Assembly: GCF_021190915.1 (NCBI RefSeq)
Contig: NZ_JAIOAP010000023.1
Span: forward strand, 1 to 64,000
DNA length: 64,000 nt
Reading direction: 5' to 3'
From: Cohnella silvisoli
GTDB taxonomy: Bacteria; Bacillota; Bacilli; Paenibacillales; Paenibacillaceae
Part shown: positions 56,711 to 64,000 of the stretch, in pieces
How positions within the stretch are numbered: the stretch's first letter is position 1
How the letters are laid out: each line of letters opens with the position of its first letter
Made by a program: the position numbers and the translations under genes
Notes under the pieces: model-generated
Database searches by the model: none
What the model was told of the DNA's origin: nothing
The model's input: the letters and a program-made list of their open reading frames with translations, nothing else

Positions 56711-56958
56711 TGCATAAATGCTGTATATGGACCTTCAAAATCGCCGATGTCGGTGAATTTCTCATAGTATCAGAATTAGCACGAAACCCTGTATTGATGC
56801 GGGTTCCCTGGCTTTTCTGCATAATGAGTGTATAAGCAGTTCTTTCAGCGTGAATTGGGGAATTCAGTAATAGCGCGGTATTTCAAGGTTAGCGAGACTT
56901 AGATATATGTACATAATCACATGTTTTGTACATATGTCCTTGCATAACGGCTGTATAA
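56711..56958. repeat. Three spaced TGCATAANNNNTGTATAA repeats (packaging-site candidate)
   Basis: Copies lie at 56711-56728, 56818-56835 and 56941-56958, all in the same orientation, with invariant TGCATAA and TGTATA separated by four variable bases. A perfect 9-bp inverted repeat (ATATGTACA at 56905-56913, TGTACATAT at 56927-56935) lies between copies two and three. The cluster immediately precedes the small terminase gene, where pac or cos recognition sites commonly lie. Confidence 0.6.
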
Positions 56959-56987
56959 AGCTTGGAGGTGGGGCAGGTGATTAGGTA

Positions 56988-57752
56988 ATGTCCAGAAAAC
57001 AGAGCCCGATTCAAAAGAAAGCTTTCAAAATATGGTGCGAAAGCGGACGACCAAGAAGCTCAAAGGCAATCGCCGAAGCTTTGGGTGTTAGTTCTGAACT
57101 AGTTCGGAAGTGGAAGAGTTATTACACATGGGAAGACCAGCCCGATCCACGCCCCGGTGCTCCACGAGGCAACAGAAACGCTAAAGGGAATAAGGGTGGC
57201 GATGGCGGCCCCCTGGGGAACGCGAAGGCGGTCACACATGGATTGTTTCGTAAGATTCTTCCAGACGATGACGAAACGCGGGAGATATTCGATGCTACTG
57301 AGAATATGTCGCCGCTGGATATGCTTTGGTATCAAATACGAATCACCTGGACAAACATTATGCGGGCACAGAAGATTCAATACGTTAAGGATAAGAACGA
57401 AATCATCAAGGAGCTCAAAAAGCAAAAATTCGAGGTTCACAGCAAGGGGCGCGGTAAGGACAAAGAACTCGTCCCCGTTGAAATTGAAAAGGAATATGAA
57501 TTCCAATTCGCCTGGGATGTACAGGCAACCGGCTTAAAATCACAAGCGGCTGCAAGCACGGCCCTAGCCCGCATGTTCAAACAATATGACGAAATGCTTC
57601 GAACGTTGCCGCCTGAAGAGATTCGGGAAGAACACCGTTCACGTATTGAGATCCTGAAGGCCGAAGTGGTGAAGGTCAAAGCAGAGGCAAAGACCATAAA
57701 TGATGAGGCCGGTCAAGGCCCGGTCATCATAAGGAATGATATCCGTGAGTGA
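56988..57752 (+). CDS. Terminase small subunit
   Basis: Protein of 254 aa. The N-terminal HTH (KAFKIWCESGRPRSSKAIAE, ALGVSSELVRKWKSYYTWED) and the Gly/Asn-rich linker APRGNRNAKGNKGGDGGPLG followed by NAKAVTHGLF are typical of Bacilli terminase small subunits. A long coiled coil at 125-250 supports ring assembly. It recognises the packaging site, probably the repeats just upstream, and hands DNA to the large subunit. Confidence 0.9.
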   Translation: MSRKQSPIQKKAFKIWCESGRPRSSKAIAEALGVSSELVRKWKSYYTWEDQPDPRPGAPRGNRNAKGNKGGDGGPLGNAKAVTHGLFRKILPDDDETREIFDATENMSPLDMLWYQIRITWTNIMRAQKIQYVKDKNEIIKELKKQKFEVHSKGRGKDKELVPVEIEKEYEFQFAWDVQATGLKSQAAASTALARMFKQYDEMLRTLPPEEIREEHRSRIEILKAEVVKVKAEAKTINDEAGQGPVIIRNDIRE

Positions 57753-59001
57753 GCCATTACGGAAGGAGATAAGTCTACAGGAAGTCGTCGGCAAAGGGTA
57801 TAAAGACTTTTGGAACTTCAAGGGTCGTTATCGGGTAGTTAAAGGCGGTCGCGGTAGTAAGAAGAGTGCAACGGCTGCACTTTCCATTATTACGAACATG
57901 ATGGATTTACCCCTATCCAATACACTTGTTGTACGGAAGACGTTTAACACGCATAAGGATAGCACTTGGGCGCAACTCAAGTGGGCAACGAAACGATTAG
58001 GCGTATCAAGGTTTTGGAAATTTAGCAAAAGTCCGCTTGAAGCAACGTTTAAACCAACCGGCCAGAAGATCCTATTTCGTGGCTTGGATGATCCGATGTC
58101 CATTACCTCCATCACGGTGGAAGTGGGCTATTTGTGCTTTTGTCTATTCGAGGAAGCCTATCAGATCCTAAACGAAGATGATTTCGACAAAGTGGACATG
58201 TCTATCCGGGGAGAAGTGCCGGAAGGCTATTACAAGCAGATCACGATTATATTCAACCCATGGAACGAAAAGTCATGGTTGAAAACGCGCTTCTTTGATC
58301 CGGTAGATGATCCGGACATTCTCGCGATAACGACAACTTACCGTAATAACGAATTCCTTGATGACGCTGACCGCAAGCGTTTTGATTGGATGAAGAAAAA
58401 CAGACCCAAGCGCTATAAGGTCGAAGGTAATGGAGATTGGGGCATCTCCGAAGGCGCGATTTACGAGAACTGGCGAGAAGAAGAATTCAATCCGGATGTA
58501 ATTGCCAAGCTTCCGGGCTATAAGGCGATATTCGGATTAGACTTCGGATACCGGCATGACCCAAGCGGCTTCGTCGCCGCACTTGTTAATGAGCAACAAA
58601 AGAAGCTCTATATCTACGACGAGCATTACGAACAAGCAATGACTAACAGTGATATCGCTGAAATGCTCAAGCGTAAAGGACATACCAAGGAACGGATCAT
58701 TGCCGACTCCGCAGAACCTAAATCGATAGACGAGTTGTACAGTCTTGGTATCAACCGAATCCGGGGAGCTGAGAAAGGGCCTGACAGTATCAACGTAGGT
58801 ATCCAGTACCTTGAGCAATACGAAATCATTGTTCATTCTTACCGTTGTCCAAATACAGCAATGGAGCTCGCCTCCTACTTATGGGCACAAGATAAAACGG
58901 GTCGTTTCCTCAAGAAACCGATCGACGAATTCAATCACATCATGGACGCGCTTCGTTATGCAATGGAGCAAATACGGCATGGTGCAAATTTCACTTGGTA
59001 G
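57745..59001 (+). CDS. Terminase large subunit (PBSX/SPP1 gp2-type)
   Basis: Protein of 418 aa from GTG 57745 (AAGGA 9 bases upstream; ATG 57736 is an alternative). Walker A-like VKGGRGSKKSATAAL, Walker B in LCFCLFEEAYQI, and the nuclease acids in FGLDFGYRHDPSG, IIADSAEPKSIDEL and NHIMDALRYAM. It cuts concatemeric DNA and drives it into the prohead through the portal encoded next. Confidence 0.95.
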   Translation: MSEPLRKEISLQEVVGKGYKDFWNFKGRYRVVKGGRGSKKSATAALSIITNMMDLPLSNTLVVRKTFNTHKDSTWAQLKWATKRLGVSRFWKFSKSPLEATFKPTGQKILFRGLDDPMSITSITVEVGYLCFCLFEEAYQILNEDDFDKVDMSIRGEVPEGYYKQITIIFNPWNEKSWLKTRFFDPVDDPDILAITTTYRNNEFLDDADRKRFDWMKKNRPKRYKVEGNGDWGISEGAIYENWREEEFNPDVIAKLPGYKAIFGLDFGYRHDPSGFVAALVNEQQKKLYIYDEHYEQAMTNSDIAEMLKRKGHTKERIIADSAEPKSIDELYSLGINRIRGAEKGPDSINVGIQYLEQYEIIVHSYRCPNTAMELASYLWAQDKTGRFLKKPIDEFNHIMDALRYAMEQIRHGANFTW

Positions 59002-59013
59002 GGTGGTGAGACA

Positions 59014-60453
59014 GTGGGAACGGAAACGGCAGCTATCATAGCCAATTTGGAAGCTAGCGCCCCAATGAACGAACAGGCGATCATTAAGAATGAAATAGAA
59101 CTCTGGAACAAATCAGAAGCACGCTCTTGGATGATCATTGGCCAACGCTATTATCGTGTCAAAAACGATATCCTGGACCGAAAGCGTATGGTGATCGGCG
59201 ATGGTGGGATCATGATTGAGGACAAGAACCTGGCTAACAACCATATCACGCATGGGTTCCTTCGTAAGCTCACCGATCAAAAGGTGGGATACCTTCTATC
59301 CAAGCCGATGAGCATCAAAACCAAAAAGGCAGAATTTCTAAAGCTTCTGGAAGACTTCTTTAACAAGCGCTTTGCTCAAACCCTGAAAAATCTCGGAAAA
59401 GAGGCAGTCAATAAGGGTAAGGCATGGCTACATCCATACTATGACGAGCAAGGCGAATTCCGCCTGATGAAAATTCCAAGCGAAGAGGGAATACCCTTTT
59501 GGAAAGATGCAGCACACACCCAATTGGACGCCTTCATCCGTACTTATCCTATTGAGACCTATGTCGGTACCGAAAAGAAGATCATCATTAAGGTCGAATA
59601 TTGGGATAAGAGCGGGGTTAGGTTCTACATCAATAAAGATGGTTCAATCCTTATTGATCCGGACAAGCCTAGCCAATCCCATTTTAATGTTGGCGATAAG
59701 CCATACAACTGGGTACGCGTTCCCTTCATTTGCTTTAAGTACAATGATGAGGAACAGCCGTTGGTTGAATTGATCAAGTCTCTTGTTGACGATTACGACA
59801 ATAAGAAATCGGACAACTCCAATAACCTAGAAGACTTGCCGAATAGTATTTTCACACTCGAAAACTATGACGGCACAGACTTAGGTGAGTTCCGCAGAAA
59901 CCTCTCGCAGTATCGAGCGGTCAAGACGCGATCAGGACCTAATGGAGGCGGCGGTAAAGTTGACACGCTCAATATCGAAATCGATACCGAAGCTTTCAAA
60001 ACTCATGTTGAGATTACTAGGCAAAATATTTATGAGTTCGGTCGTGGAGTTGATATGGCTGCTGAGAAATTCAACGGCGCTACAGGGGTTGCGCTCAAGC
60101 AGCTTTACAACGATTTGGATATGGACGGCAATGATATGGAAACCGAGTTTCAAGCGGGCATGGAGAACTTGCTATGGTTCCTAACGCAGCATTTTAGCCT
60201 GACCAATAAGGGTGACTACACGAATGAAAGCGTCGATTTCGTTTTTAACCGCGACATTCTCACAAGTGAGACAGATGTCATAACAAACGGTAAAAACAGC
60301 GTCGGCATCATTTCCGACAAAACGATCCGGGCTAATCATCCATGGGTAACGGATGCATCCGCGGAAGAGAAGCAGTTAGAGCTTGAGAAACAGCAAACAT
60401 ATGGCGGTCTTGACGACAAACCTACTGATCCTAATAAGGATGATGGCGCATGA
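59014..60453 (+). CDS. Portal protein (SPP1 gp6-like)
   Basis: Protein of 479 aa (GTG start). RYYRVKNDILDRKRMVIGDG, NNHITHGFLRKLTDQKVGYL and LIKSLVDDYDNKKSDNSNNL are characteristic of the Phage_prot_Gp6 family, and ATGVALKQLYNDLDMDGNDM lies in the C-terminal stem. It forms the dodecameric DNA channel at one capsid vertex. Stop and next start overlap (ATGA). Confidence 0.94.
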   Translation: MGTETAAIIANLEASAPMNEQAIIKNEIELWNKSEARSWMIIGQRYYRVKNDILDRKRMVIGDGGIMIEDKNLANNHITHGFLRKLTDQKVGYLLSKPMSIKTKKAEFLKLLEDFFNKRFAQTLKNLGKEAVNKGKAWLHPYYDEQGEFRLMKIPSEEGIPFWKDAAHTQLDAFIRTYPIETYVGTEKKIIIKVEYWDKSGVRFYINKDGSILIDPDKPSQSHFNVGDKPYNWVRVPFICFKYNDEEQPLVELIKSLVDDYDNKKSDNSNNLEDLPNSIFTLENYDGTDLGEFRRNLSQYRAVKTRSGPNGGGGKVDTLNIEIDTEAFKTHVEITRQNIYEFGRGVDMAAEKFNGATGVALKQLYNDLDMDGNDMETEFQAGMENLLWFLTQHFSLTNKGDYTNESVDFVFNRDILTSETDVITNGKNSVGIISDKTIRANHPWVTDASAEEKQLELEKQQTYGGLDDKPTDPNKDDGA

Positions 60454-62096
60454 AATCGGATGCCTATTGGGGCAAGCGACTCGACGCGCTGAATGAAGCC
60501 CAGTTAAACAAGGCTGAGAAATATATTAAGACGATGCAAGATGAATATTCCCGGTCACTAGCAAAGATCGAGAGCGAGACTAGGGCTTGGTATAGTCGGT
60601 TTGCGAACAATAATGGCATCATAGATATGGCTGAAGCCCGTAAACTGCTGAATTCAGGTGAGCTGAAGGAATTAAAATGGACGGTCCAGGACTATATCAA
60701 AGCCGGTCGGGAAAACGCCGTCGATCAACGATGGATGAAAGAGTTGGAAAATGCTTCTGCCAAGGTGCATATTACACGACTAGAAGCAAAGCAAATCCAG
60801 CTTCGACAAGAAATCGAATTGCTTTCAGGAAAAAAGCTAACGAGTGCCGAATCCTTGCTAGGCGGTGTCTACAAAGACAACTATTATAAATCCATCTACG
60901 AGCTTCAGAAGGGCATAGGTGTAGGCACATCATTCACCAAGCTAGACAACAACCAAATCGAAAAGATATTGTCTTCTCCATGGGCGCCGGACGGAAAGAA
61001 CTTCTCTTCCCGCATTTGGAGCGATCGGACAAAGCTTCTCTCAGAAATGACCACTGTCTTGACTCAAAACCTAACGAGCGGTGCGCCGATCGATGAGTTG
61101 ATAACCAACTTCGCTAAACGAATGGGTGTCTCGCGTGGACATGCTGAAAACTTAATATTAACTGAAGCTGCTTTCTTTTCGGGCCAATCGCGTTTGGACG
61201 CTTACAAAGAACTCAATGTAAAAGATTACAAAAATTTTGCGACATTGGATCGGAAAACATCCGATACTTGCCGGAAGATGGACGGCACTGTGTTCCTGGT
61301 TTCTGATGCTCAAGCAGGCGTCAATTACCCGCCATTCCACAATCGATGTCGAACCACAACGATCCCTCATTTTGACGGAAACGTACAGGAACGGGTTGCT
61401 GAGAGCGAGGACAAGCAAGTCTATAGCGTACCGGGGGATATCACTTATAAGGAATGGGCCGACAAGTACGCTCCGAATGAGGCAGAGTTCTTGCCCAATA
61501 CGAATCCCATCAAAGCGATAGAGCCGCCGAAAGTGAAGACTGTGGAGCCTATTCCCGGTAGCGTCACTCGCAGATTCAGTAATGCAGTAGAAGCAGACGC
61601 CTGGAATGCCGAGGTTGCTCCGCAATGGATATCGAGCCTAACCCGTGACGAGCGAATTGGTATTAAGCTCTACTCGGGTGATTCCTATAACGGGATCAAT
61701 GAGCGATTAAGGGGCGGCAGTGTTGAAAAATGGGATTCGATTGTTCAGACCATCAGCTCCGCGCTTCAGAAATCCCAATTGCAGGAAAGTATAACCGTTT
61801 ATCGTGCTGCAGATGATTTATTCTCAATGCCGGTTGTCGAGCTTCCGGGGCATGTCATTACCGAGAATGCATTTATGAGCACATCACTACTCGGAAACCT
61901 CTTTGCGAAAAGCGCAATCCAAATGGAGATTGTTGTTCCTAAAGGTGCACCAGGATCTCCGATTATGTGGTTAAGCAGCTACGAGGACGAATACGAATTC
62001 CTATTGGATAAAGGGACTCGGTATGTTATTCTGGAAGCAGTTGAGGTAAACGGCATAATCAAGGTCAAAGCGGAGGTGTTGCTCGATCATGAGTAA
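60450..62096 (+). CDS. Minor head protein fused to an ADP-ribosyltransferase domain
   Basis: Protein of 548 aa. Residues 1-310 are a Mu gpF/SPP1 gp7-type minor head protein: helical start, then ATLDRKTSDTCRKMDGTVF and VNYPPFHNRCRTTTIP. Residues about 375-545 are an R-S-E class mono-ADP-ribosyltransferase (ADPrib_exo_Tox fold): Arg452 in ITVYRAAD, the Ser-Thr-Ser motif at 477-479 (AFMSTSLL) and Glu514-x-Glu516 in YEDEYEFLLDKGTRY. All catalytic elements are present. The protein should be packed in the head and may enter the host with DNA, modifying host proteins at infection as T4 Alt does (inference). Confidence 0.92.
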   Translation: MKSDAYWGKRLDALNEAQLNKAEKYIKTMQDEYSRSLAKIESETRAWYSRFANNNGIIDMAEARKLLNSGELKELKWTVQDYIKAGRENAVDQRWMKELENASAKVHITRLEAKQIQLRQEIELLSGKKLTSAESLLGGVYKDNYYKSIYELQKGIGVGTSFTKLDNNQIEKILSSPWAPDGKNFSSRIWSDRTKLLSEMTTVLTQNLTSGAPIDELITNFAKRMGVSRGHAENLILTEAAFFSGQSRLDAYKELNVKDYKNFATLDRKTSDTCRKMDGTVFLVSDAQAGVNYPPFHNRCRTTTIPHFDGNVQERVAESEDKQVYSVPGDITYKEWADKYAPNEAEFLPNTNPIKAIEPPKVKTVEPIPGSVTRRFSNAVEADAWNAEVAPQWISSLTRDERIGIKLYSGDSYNGINERLRGGSVEKWDSIVQTISSALQKSQLQESITVYRAADDLFSMPVVELPGHVITENAFMSTSLLGNLFAKSAIQMEIVVPKGAPGSPIMWLSSYEDEYEFLLDKGTRYVILEAVEVNGIIKVKAEVLLDHE

Positions 62097-62169
62097 TAAG
62101 ATAAGAATAGATCGATTCACGTCAACGAAAGACGGCGTCACCATTACCAAACCGGATACAAAGAAATAG
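62089..62169 (+). CDS. Possible 26-aa phage peptide
   Basis: ATG at 62089, GGAGGTG 10 bases upstream, stop TAG at 62167-62169; overlaps the end of the minor head gene by 8 bp. The product begins MSNKIRIDRFTSTKDGVTIT. Short and unrecognised, but the ribosome site is good. Confidence 0.4.
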   Translation: MSNKIRIDRFTSTKDGVTITKPDTKK

Positions 62170-62171
62170 TA

Positions 62172-62204
62172 AGCACTCTCTATTACGCGAGGGTGCTTTT
62201 TGTT
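62172..62204 (+). terminator. Terminator inside the head gene cluster
   Basis: AGCACTCTC pairs with GAGGGTGCT (one G-U) and is followed by TTTTTGTTT. It separates portal/minor head genes from scaffold/coat genes. Either it is leaky or the downstream genes have another promoter within 62205-62340, where none was recognised. Confidence 0.75.
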
Positions 62205-62341
62205 TGCGCAAAAATCACAAACGTTTGGGAATTTGGTTGGGCTCTTGCTGAGACTGCAAGGGCCTATTTGCTCGTTGTCCGGAGCATCACGGACGCCCAA
62301 GGCGGGGTTGCGCCATAAAAACCAATGGGAGCGTGTTTAAA

Positions 62342-62983
62342 ATGAAAAACAGAATCAAAATGAATTTGCAGTTGTTTGCTGAAACGGCAGACCTGAAGTC
62401 GTTACTCGGTGAGGAGCTTTACAATCAAGTCACTGCGAAGCTTGGCGACAAGCATAAGGTTGCGATCGTCTCAGACGGGAGTTATATCCCGAAGGAAACG
62501 TTCAACCAGGTCAATGAAGCCAAGAAGCAAGCGGAAGCGGATCTCAAGGATCGGGACGGCCAACTTACAACACTTAAGAAGTCAGCAGGCGATAACGAGG
62601 ATTTGAAAAAGCAGATTCAGACGCTGCAGGACGACAACAAGAAAAAGGATGACGATTACAAGGTTAAGCTGGGTGACCTTGCGATGACTTCTTCCTTACG
62701 CCTTAAGCTTGCAGGCCAAGTCCACGATGCCGATCTCGTTATCGGGCAGTTGGATAAGACCAAGATCAAGCTAAATGATGCTGGCGAGATCATCGACGGA
62801 TACGATGATCAAGTGAAGACGCTTCGTGAGTCCAAGTCGTTCCTTTTCACCGGGGACGCTTCTACGACGCCTAGCGGGATTACGCCTCATGTAGGTGGAG
62901 GCGGCAATCCACCTGTCGACACGTCGAAGATGACGGACGAGCAGTTTTTCGCTCACACAATTGCGCTGCAAGAGAAAAAATAA
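62342..62983 (+). CDS. Phage scaffold protein (GP20 family)
   Basis: Protein of 213 aa from ATG 62342 (GGGAG 10 bases upstream). The N-terminal MNLQLFAETADLKSLLGEEL is the leader motif seen in Gram-positive phage scaffold and coat precursors. A long coiled coil (NEAKKQAEADLKDRDGQLTT, EDLKKQIQTLQDDNKKKDDD) and a C-terminal coat-binding part follow, the Phage_GP20 layout. It organises coat protein during prohead assembly and is then lost. Confidence 0.92.
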   Translation: MKNRIKMNLQLFAETADLKSLLGEELYNQVTAKLGDKHKVAIVSDGSYIPKETFNQVNEAKKQAEADLKDRDGQLTTLKKSAGDNEDLKKQIQTLQDDNKKKDDDYKVKLGDLAMTSSLRLKLAGQVHDADLVIGQLDKTKIKLNDAGEIIDGYDDQVKTLRESKSFLFTGDASTTPSGITPHVGGGGNPPVDTSKMTDEQFFAHTIALQEKK

Positions 62984-63018
62984 TATTTTCGGATAACCCG
63001 CACAGGAGGAAATGTTAA

Positions 63019-64000
63019 ATGGCTAACACATATTTGACCGTGCAAGATATTGCGCGAAATGCGCTGCTTAGATTGCGGAACAACTTGGTTACATTACCGC
63101 TTGTTCACAGAGACCATTCCGGTGAGTTCAAAAACAAAGGGGACAGTGTTCAGGTAAAGCGTCCTAACACCTTCACCGCGCAGGAATTCAACGGAGCGAC
63201 AGCGCCGCAGGATATCAATGAATCCGAAGTAACCGTCAAGCTGGACAAGATCGCTGATGTAAGCGTGGATGTCACTTCCAAGGAGCTCACGCTTAACATC
63301 AATGACTTTTCCAACCAGATCGTCAATCCAGCAATGGAAGCCATTGCTCAGAAGATTGATAGGGATCTCCTCGGCCTGTATCTGGATATTCCGTACCACG
63401 TAGGTACGTCCGGGACCACACCGACCGATCTAACAGCATTCGCTTCAGCTCGCCGACGTCTGAATGTACTCCAAGCTCCGAATTCCCTCCGCTCTGCGAT
63501 TTGGAATCCGGATGCAGACGAAAAGTTCAGCGTTATTCCTGCGATCGTCAACGCGGAGAAATCCGGGAGCACGGAAGCCCTTCGTGAAGGTTCCATTGGA
63601 CGAATTCAAGGTCTGGATAACTTCATGGATCAGAACATCTATACACACGCTGCTGGCGGCTACACAGCACTAGCTGATGCTAAAGCAACGGGCGCACTCG
63701 GAGCGACTACGATCGCCCTAGCAAGTACAGCTGGCGCTTCTGTCGCCTCGCTGAAGAAAGGCGATCTCTTAGATATCGGAAACTATCAATATGTAGTGAC
63801 TGAAGATACAGCAAATGCGGTAGCTGGTGCCATCGCGGCTGTAAAGATTTATCCGGGATTGAAAGTAGCAGCGGCAGCAGCGGCGATAACATTTCCCGAC
63901 AAAACGCCTGGCGCTCACGTTGCGAACCTCGCTTTCCACAAAAACGCATTTGCTTTTGTCAATCGCCCTCTTGCTCTTCCGCAAGGCGGCGCATCCGGAT
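63019..64000 (+). CDS. Major capsid protein (P22 coat-like), truncated by window end
   Basis: At least 327 residues; the frame is open at the right edge. ATG follows AGGAGGAAATGTTAA. MANTYLTVQDIARNALLRLR, HSGEFKNKGDSVQVKRP and VDVTSKELTLNINDFSNQIV match P22 gene 5-type coat proteins (HK97 fold). After residue 215 comes an inserted beta domain (GATTIALASTAGASVASLKK, LLDIGNYQYVVTEDTANAVA) comparable with the P22 I-domain. It forms the icosahedral shell. Confidence 0.92.
   Translation, partial: MANTYLTVQDIARNALLRLRNNLVTLPLVHRDHSGEFKNKGDSVQVKRPNTFTAQEFNGATAPQDINESEVTVKLDKIADVSVDVTSKELTLNINDFSNQIVNPAMEAIAQKIDRDLLGLYLDIPYHVGTSGTTPTDLTAFASARRRLNVLQAPNSLRSAIWNPDADEKFSVIPAIVNAEKSGSTEALREGSIGRIQGLDNFMDQNIYTHAAGGYTALADAKATGALGATTIALASTAGASVASLKKGDLLDIGNYQYVVTEDTANAVAGAIAAVKIYPGLKVAAAAAAITFPDKTPGAHVANLAFHKNAFAFVNRPLALPQGGASG

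Larger units (their letters stand above)
43083..64000. mobile_element. Left 20.9 kb of a temperate siphovirus-type prophage
   Basis: The element starts with a minus-strand integrase and lysogeny genes, switches to a long plus-strand early region, replication genes, late regulators, packaging and head genes, and runs past the right edge. Gene order matches temperate Bacilli phages with SPP1-like replication (G39P/G40P) and portal proteins and a P22-like coat. The DNA is visibly more AT-rich than the host part, with short overlapping genes. No frameshift was seen in structural genes, so it may be intact. Confidence 0.93.

Noticed and set aside
56632..56835. 67-codon frame between the second recombinase and terS
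   Set aside because: The ribosome site is weak (GGCGGT), the product is Cys/Trp-rich and not protein-like after residue 20, and two of the TGCATAA repeats lie in it. Treated as part of a non-coding recognition region.

Overview
The window looks like a chromosome segment from a Gram-positive, spore-forming Bacillota of the Paenibacillaceae type (Paenibacillus/Cohnella-like). Evidence: strong AGGAGG-type ribosome sites, frequent GTG/TTG starts, an RsbV-RsbW-SigB operon with SigB-type promoters, a YyaC-like sporulation protein, a DUF1128 protein, a Firmicutes-type class II GalT, and roughly balanced base composition by eye. No rRNA, tRNA or CRISPR array was seen.

Layout of the host part (1-43.1 kb). 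0.1-3.6 kb, minus strand: a three-gene translationally coupled sugar operon (NDP-sugar pyrophosphorylase, GT4 glycosyltransferase, alpha/alpha-toroid protein) behind a structured leader with an intrinsic terminator. 4.0-16.6 kb: a stress and signalling island holding a DUF948 protein, YflT-like proteins, a response regulator-PP2C phosphatase, a large hybrid histidine kinase, a CheR-type methyltransferase, rsbV-rsbW-sigB and a YtxH protein. At least six genes or operons carry GTTTCA-N13-15-GGGTAA-like SigB promoters. Two families of 51/52-bp intergenic repeats lie at 11.1-11.75 kb, and one recurs at 20.8 kb. 16.7-19.5 kb: a PMT-family mannosyltransferase and a polyprenyl-phosphate GT2 partner. 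19.6-20.7 kb: L-asparaginase II. 21.0-26.8 kb: an AraC regulator divergent from galK-galE-galT plus a mutarotase-fold-like gene. 26.9-31.8 kb: a LysR regulator and assorted housekeeping genes. 32.0-36.98 kb: a c-di-GMP module (GGDEF cyclase, c-di-GMP-I riboswitch, PilZ protein) followed by an O-antigen-ligase-like gene behind an attenuator. 37.3-40.2 kb: cupredoxin, DedA, thioredoxin-like and MBL-fold genes. 40.2-43.1 kb: the start of a Tad/Flp-type pilus operon (CpaB, CpaE, CpaF) behind a promoter and attenuator.

At about 43.1 kb the cpaF gene is interrupted by a prophage that runs off the right edge. Its order is integrase; ImmA/IrrE protease; repressor and Cro-like regulators with shared operator motifs; ORF6N antirepressor; a run of small unknown proteins; a replication module (initiator with internal iterons, G39P-like loader, DnaB-type helicase); two tandem sigma-like late regulators; an autonomous moron gene; a second tyrosine recombinase; then packaging and head genes (TerS, TerL, SPP1 gp6-like portal, minor head protein, GP20 scaffold, P22-like coat).

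Most notable points: a complete R-S-E ADP-ribosyltransferase domain fused to the phage minor head protein; prophage integration inside a pilus ATPase gene; several unassigned leader RNAs with terminator switches; two 52-bp repeat arrays sharing a 19-nt core in opposite orientation; and repeat clusters that look like a phage replication origin and a packaging site.
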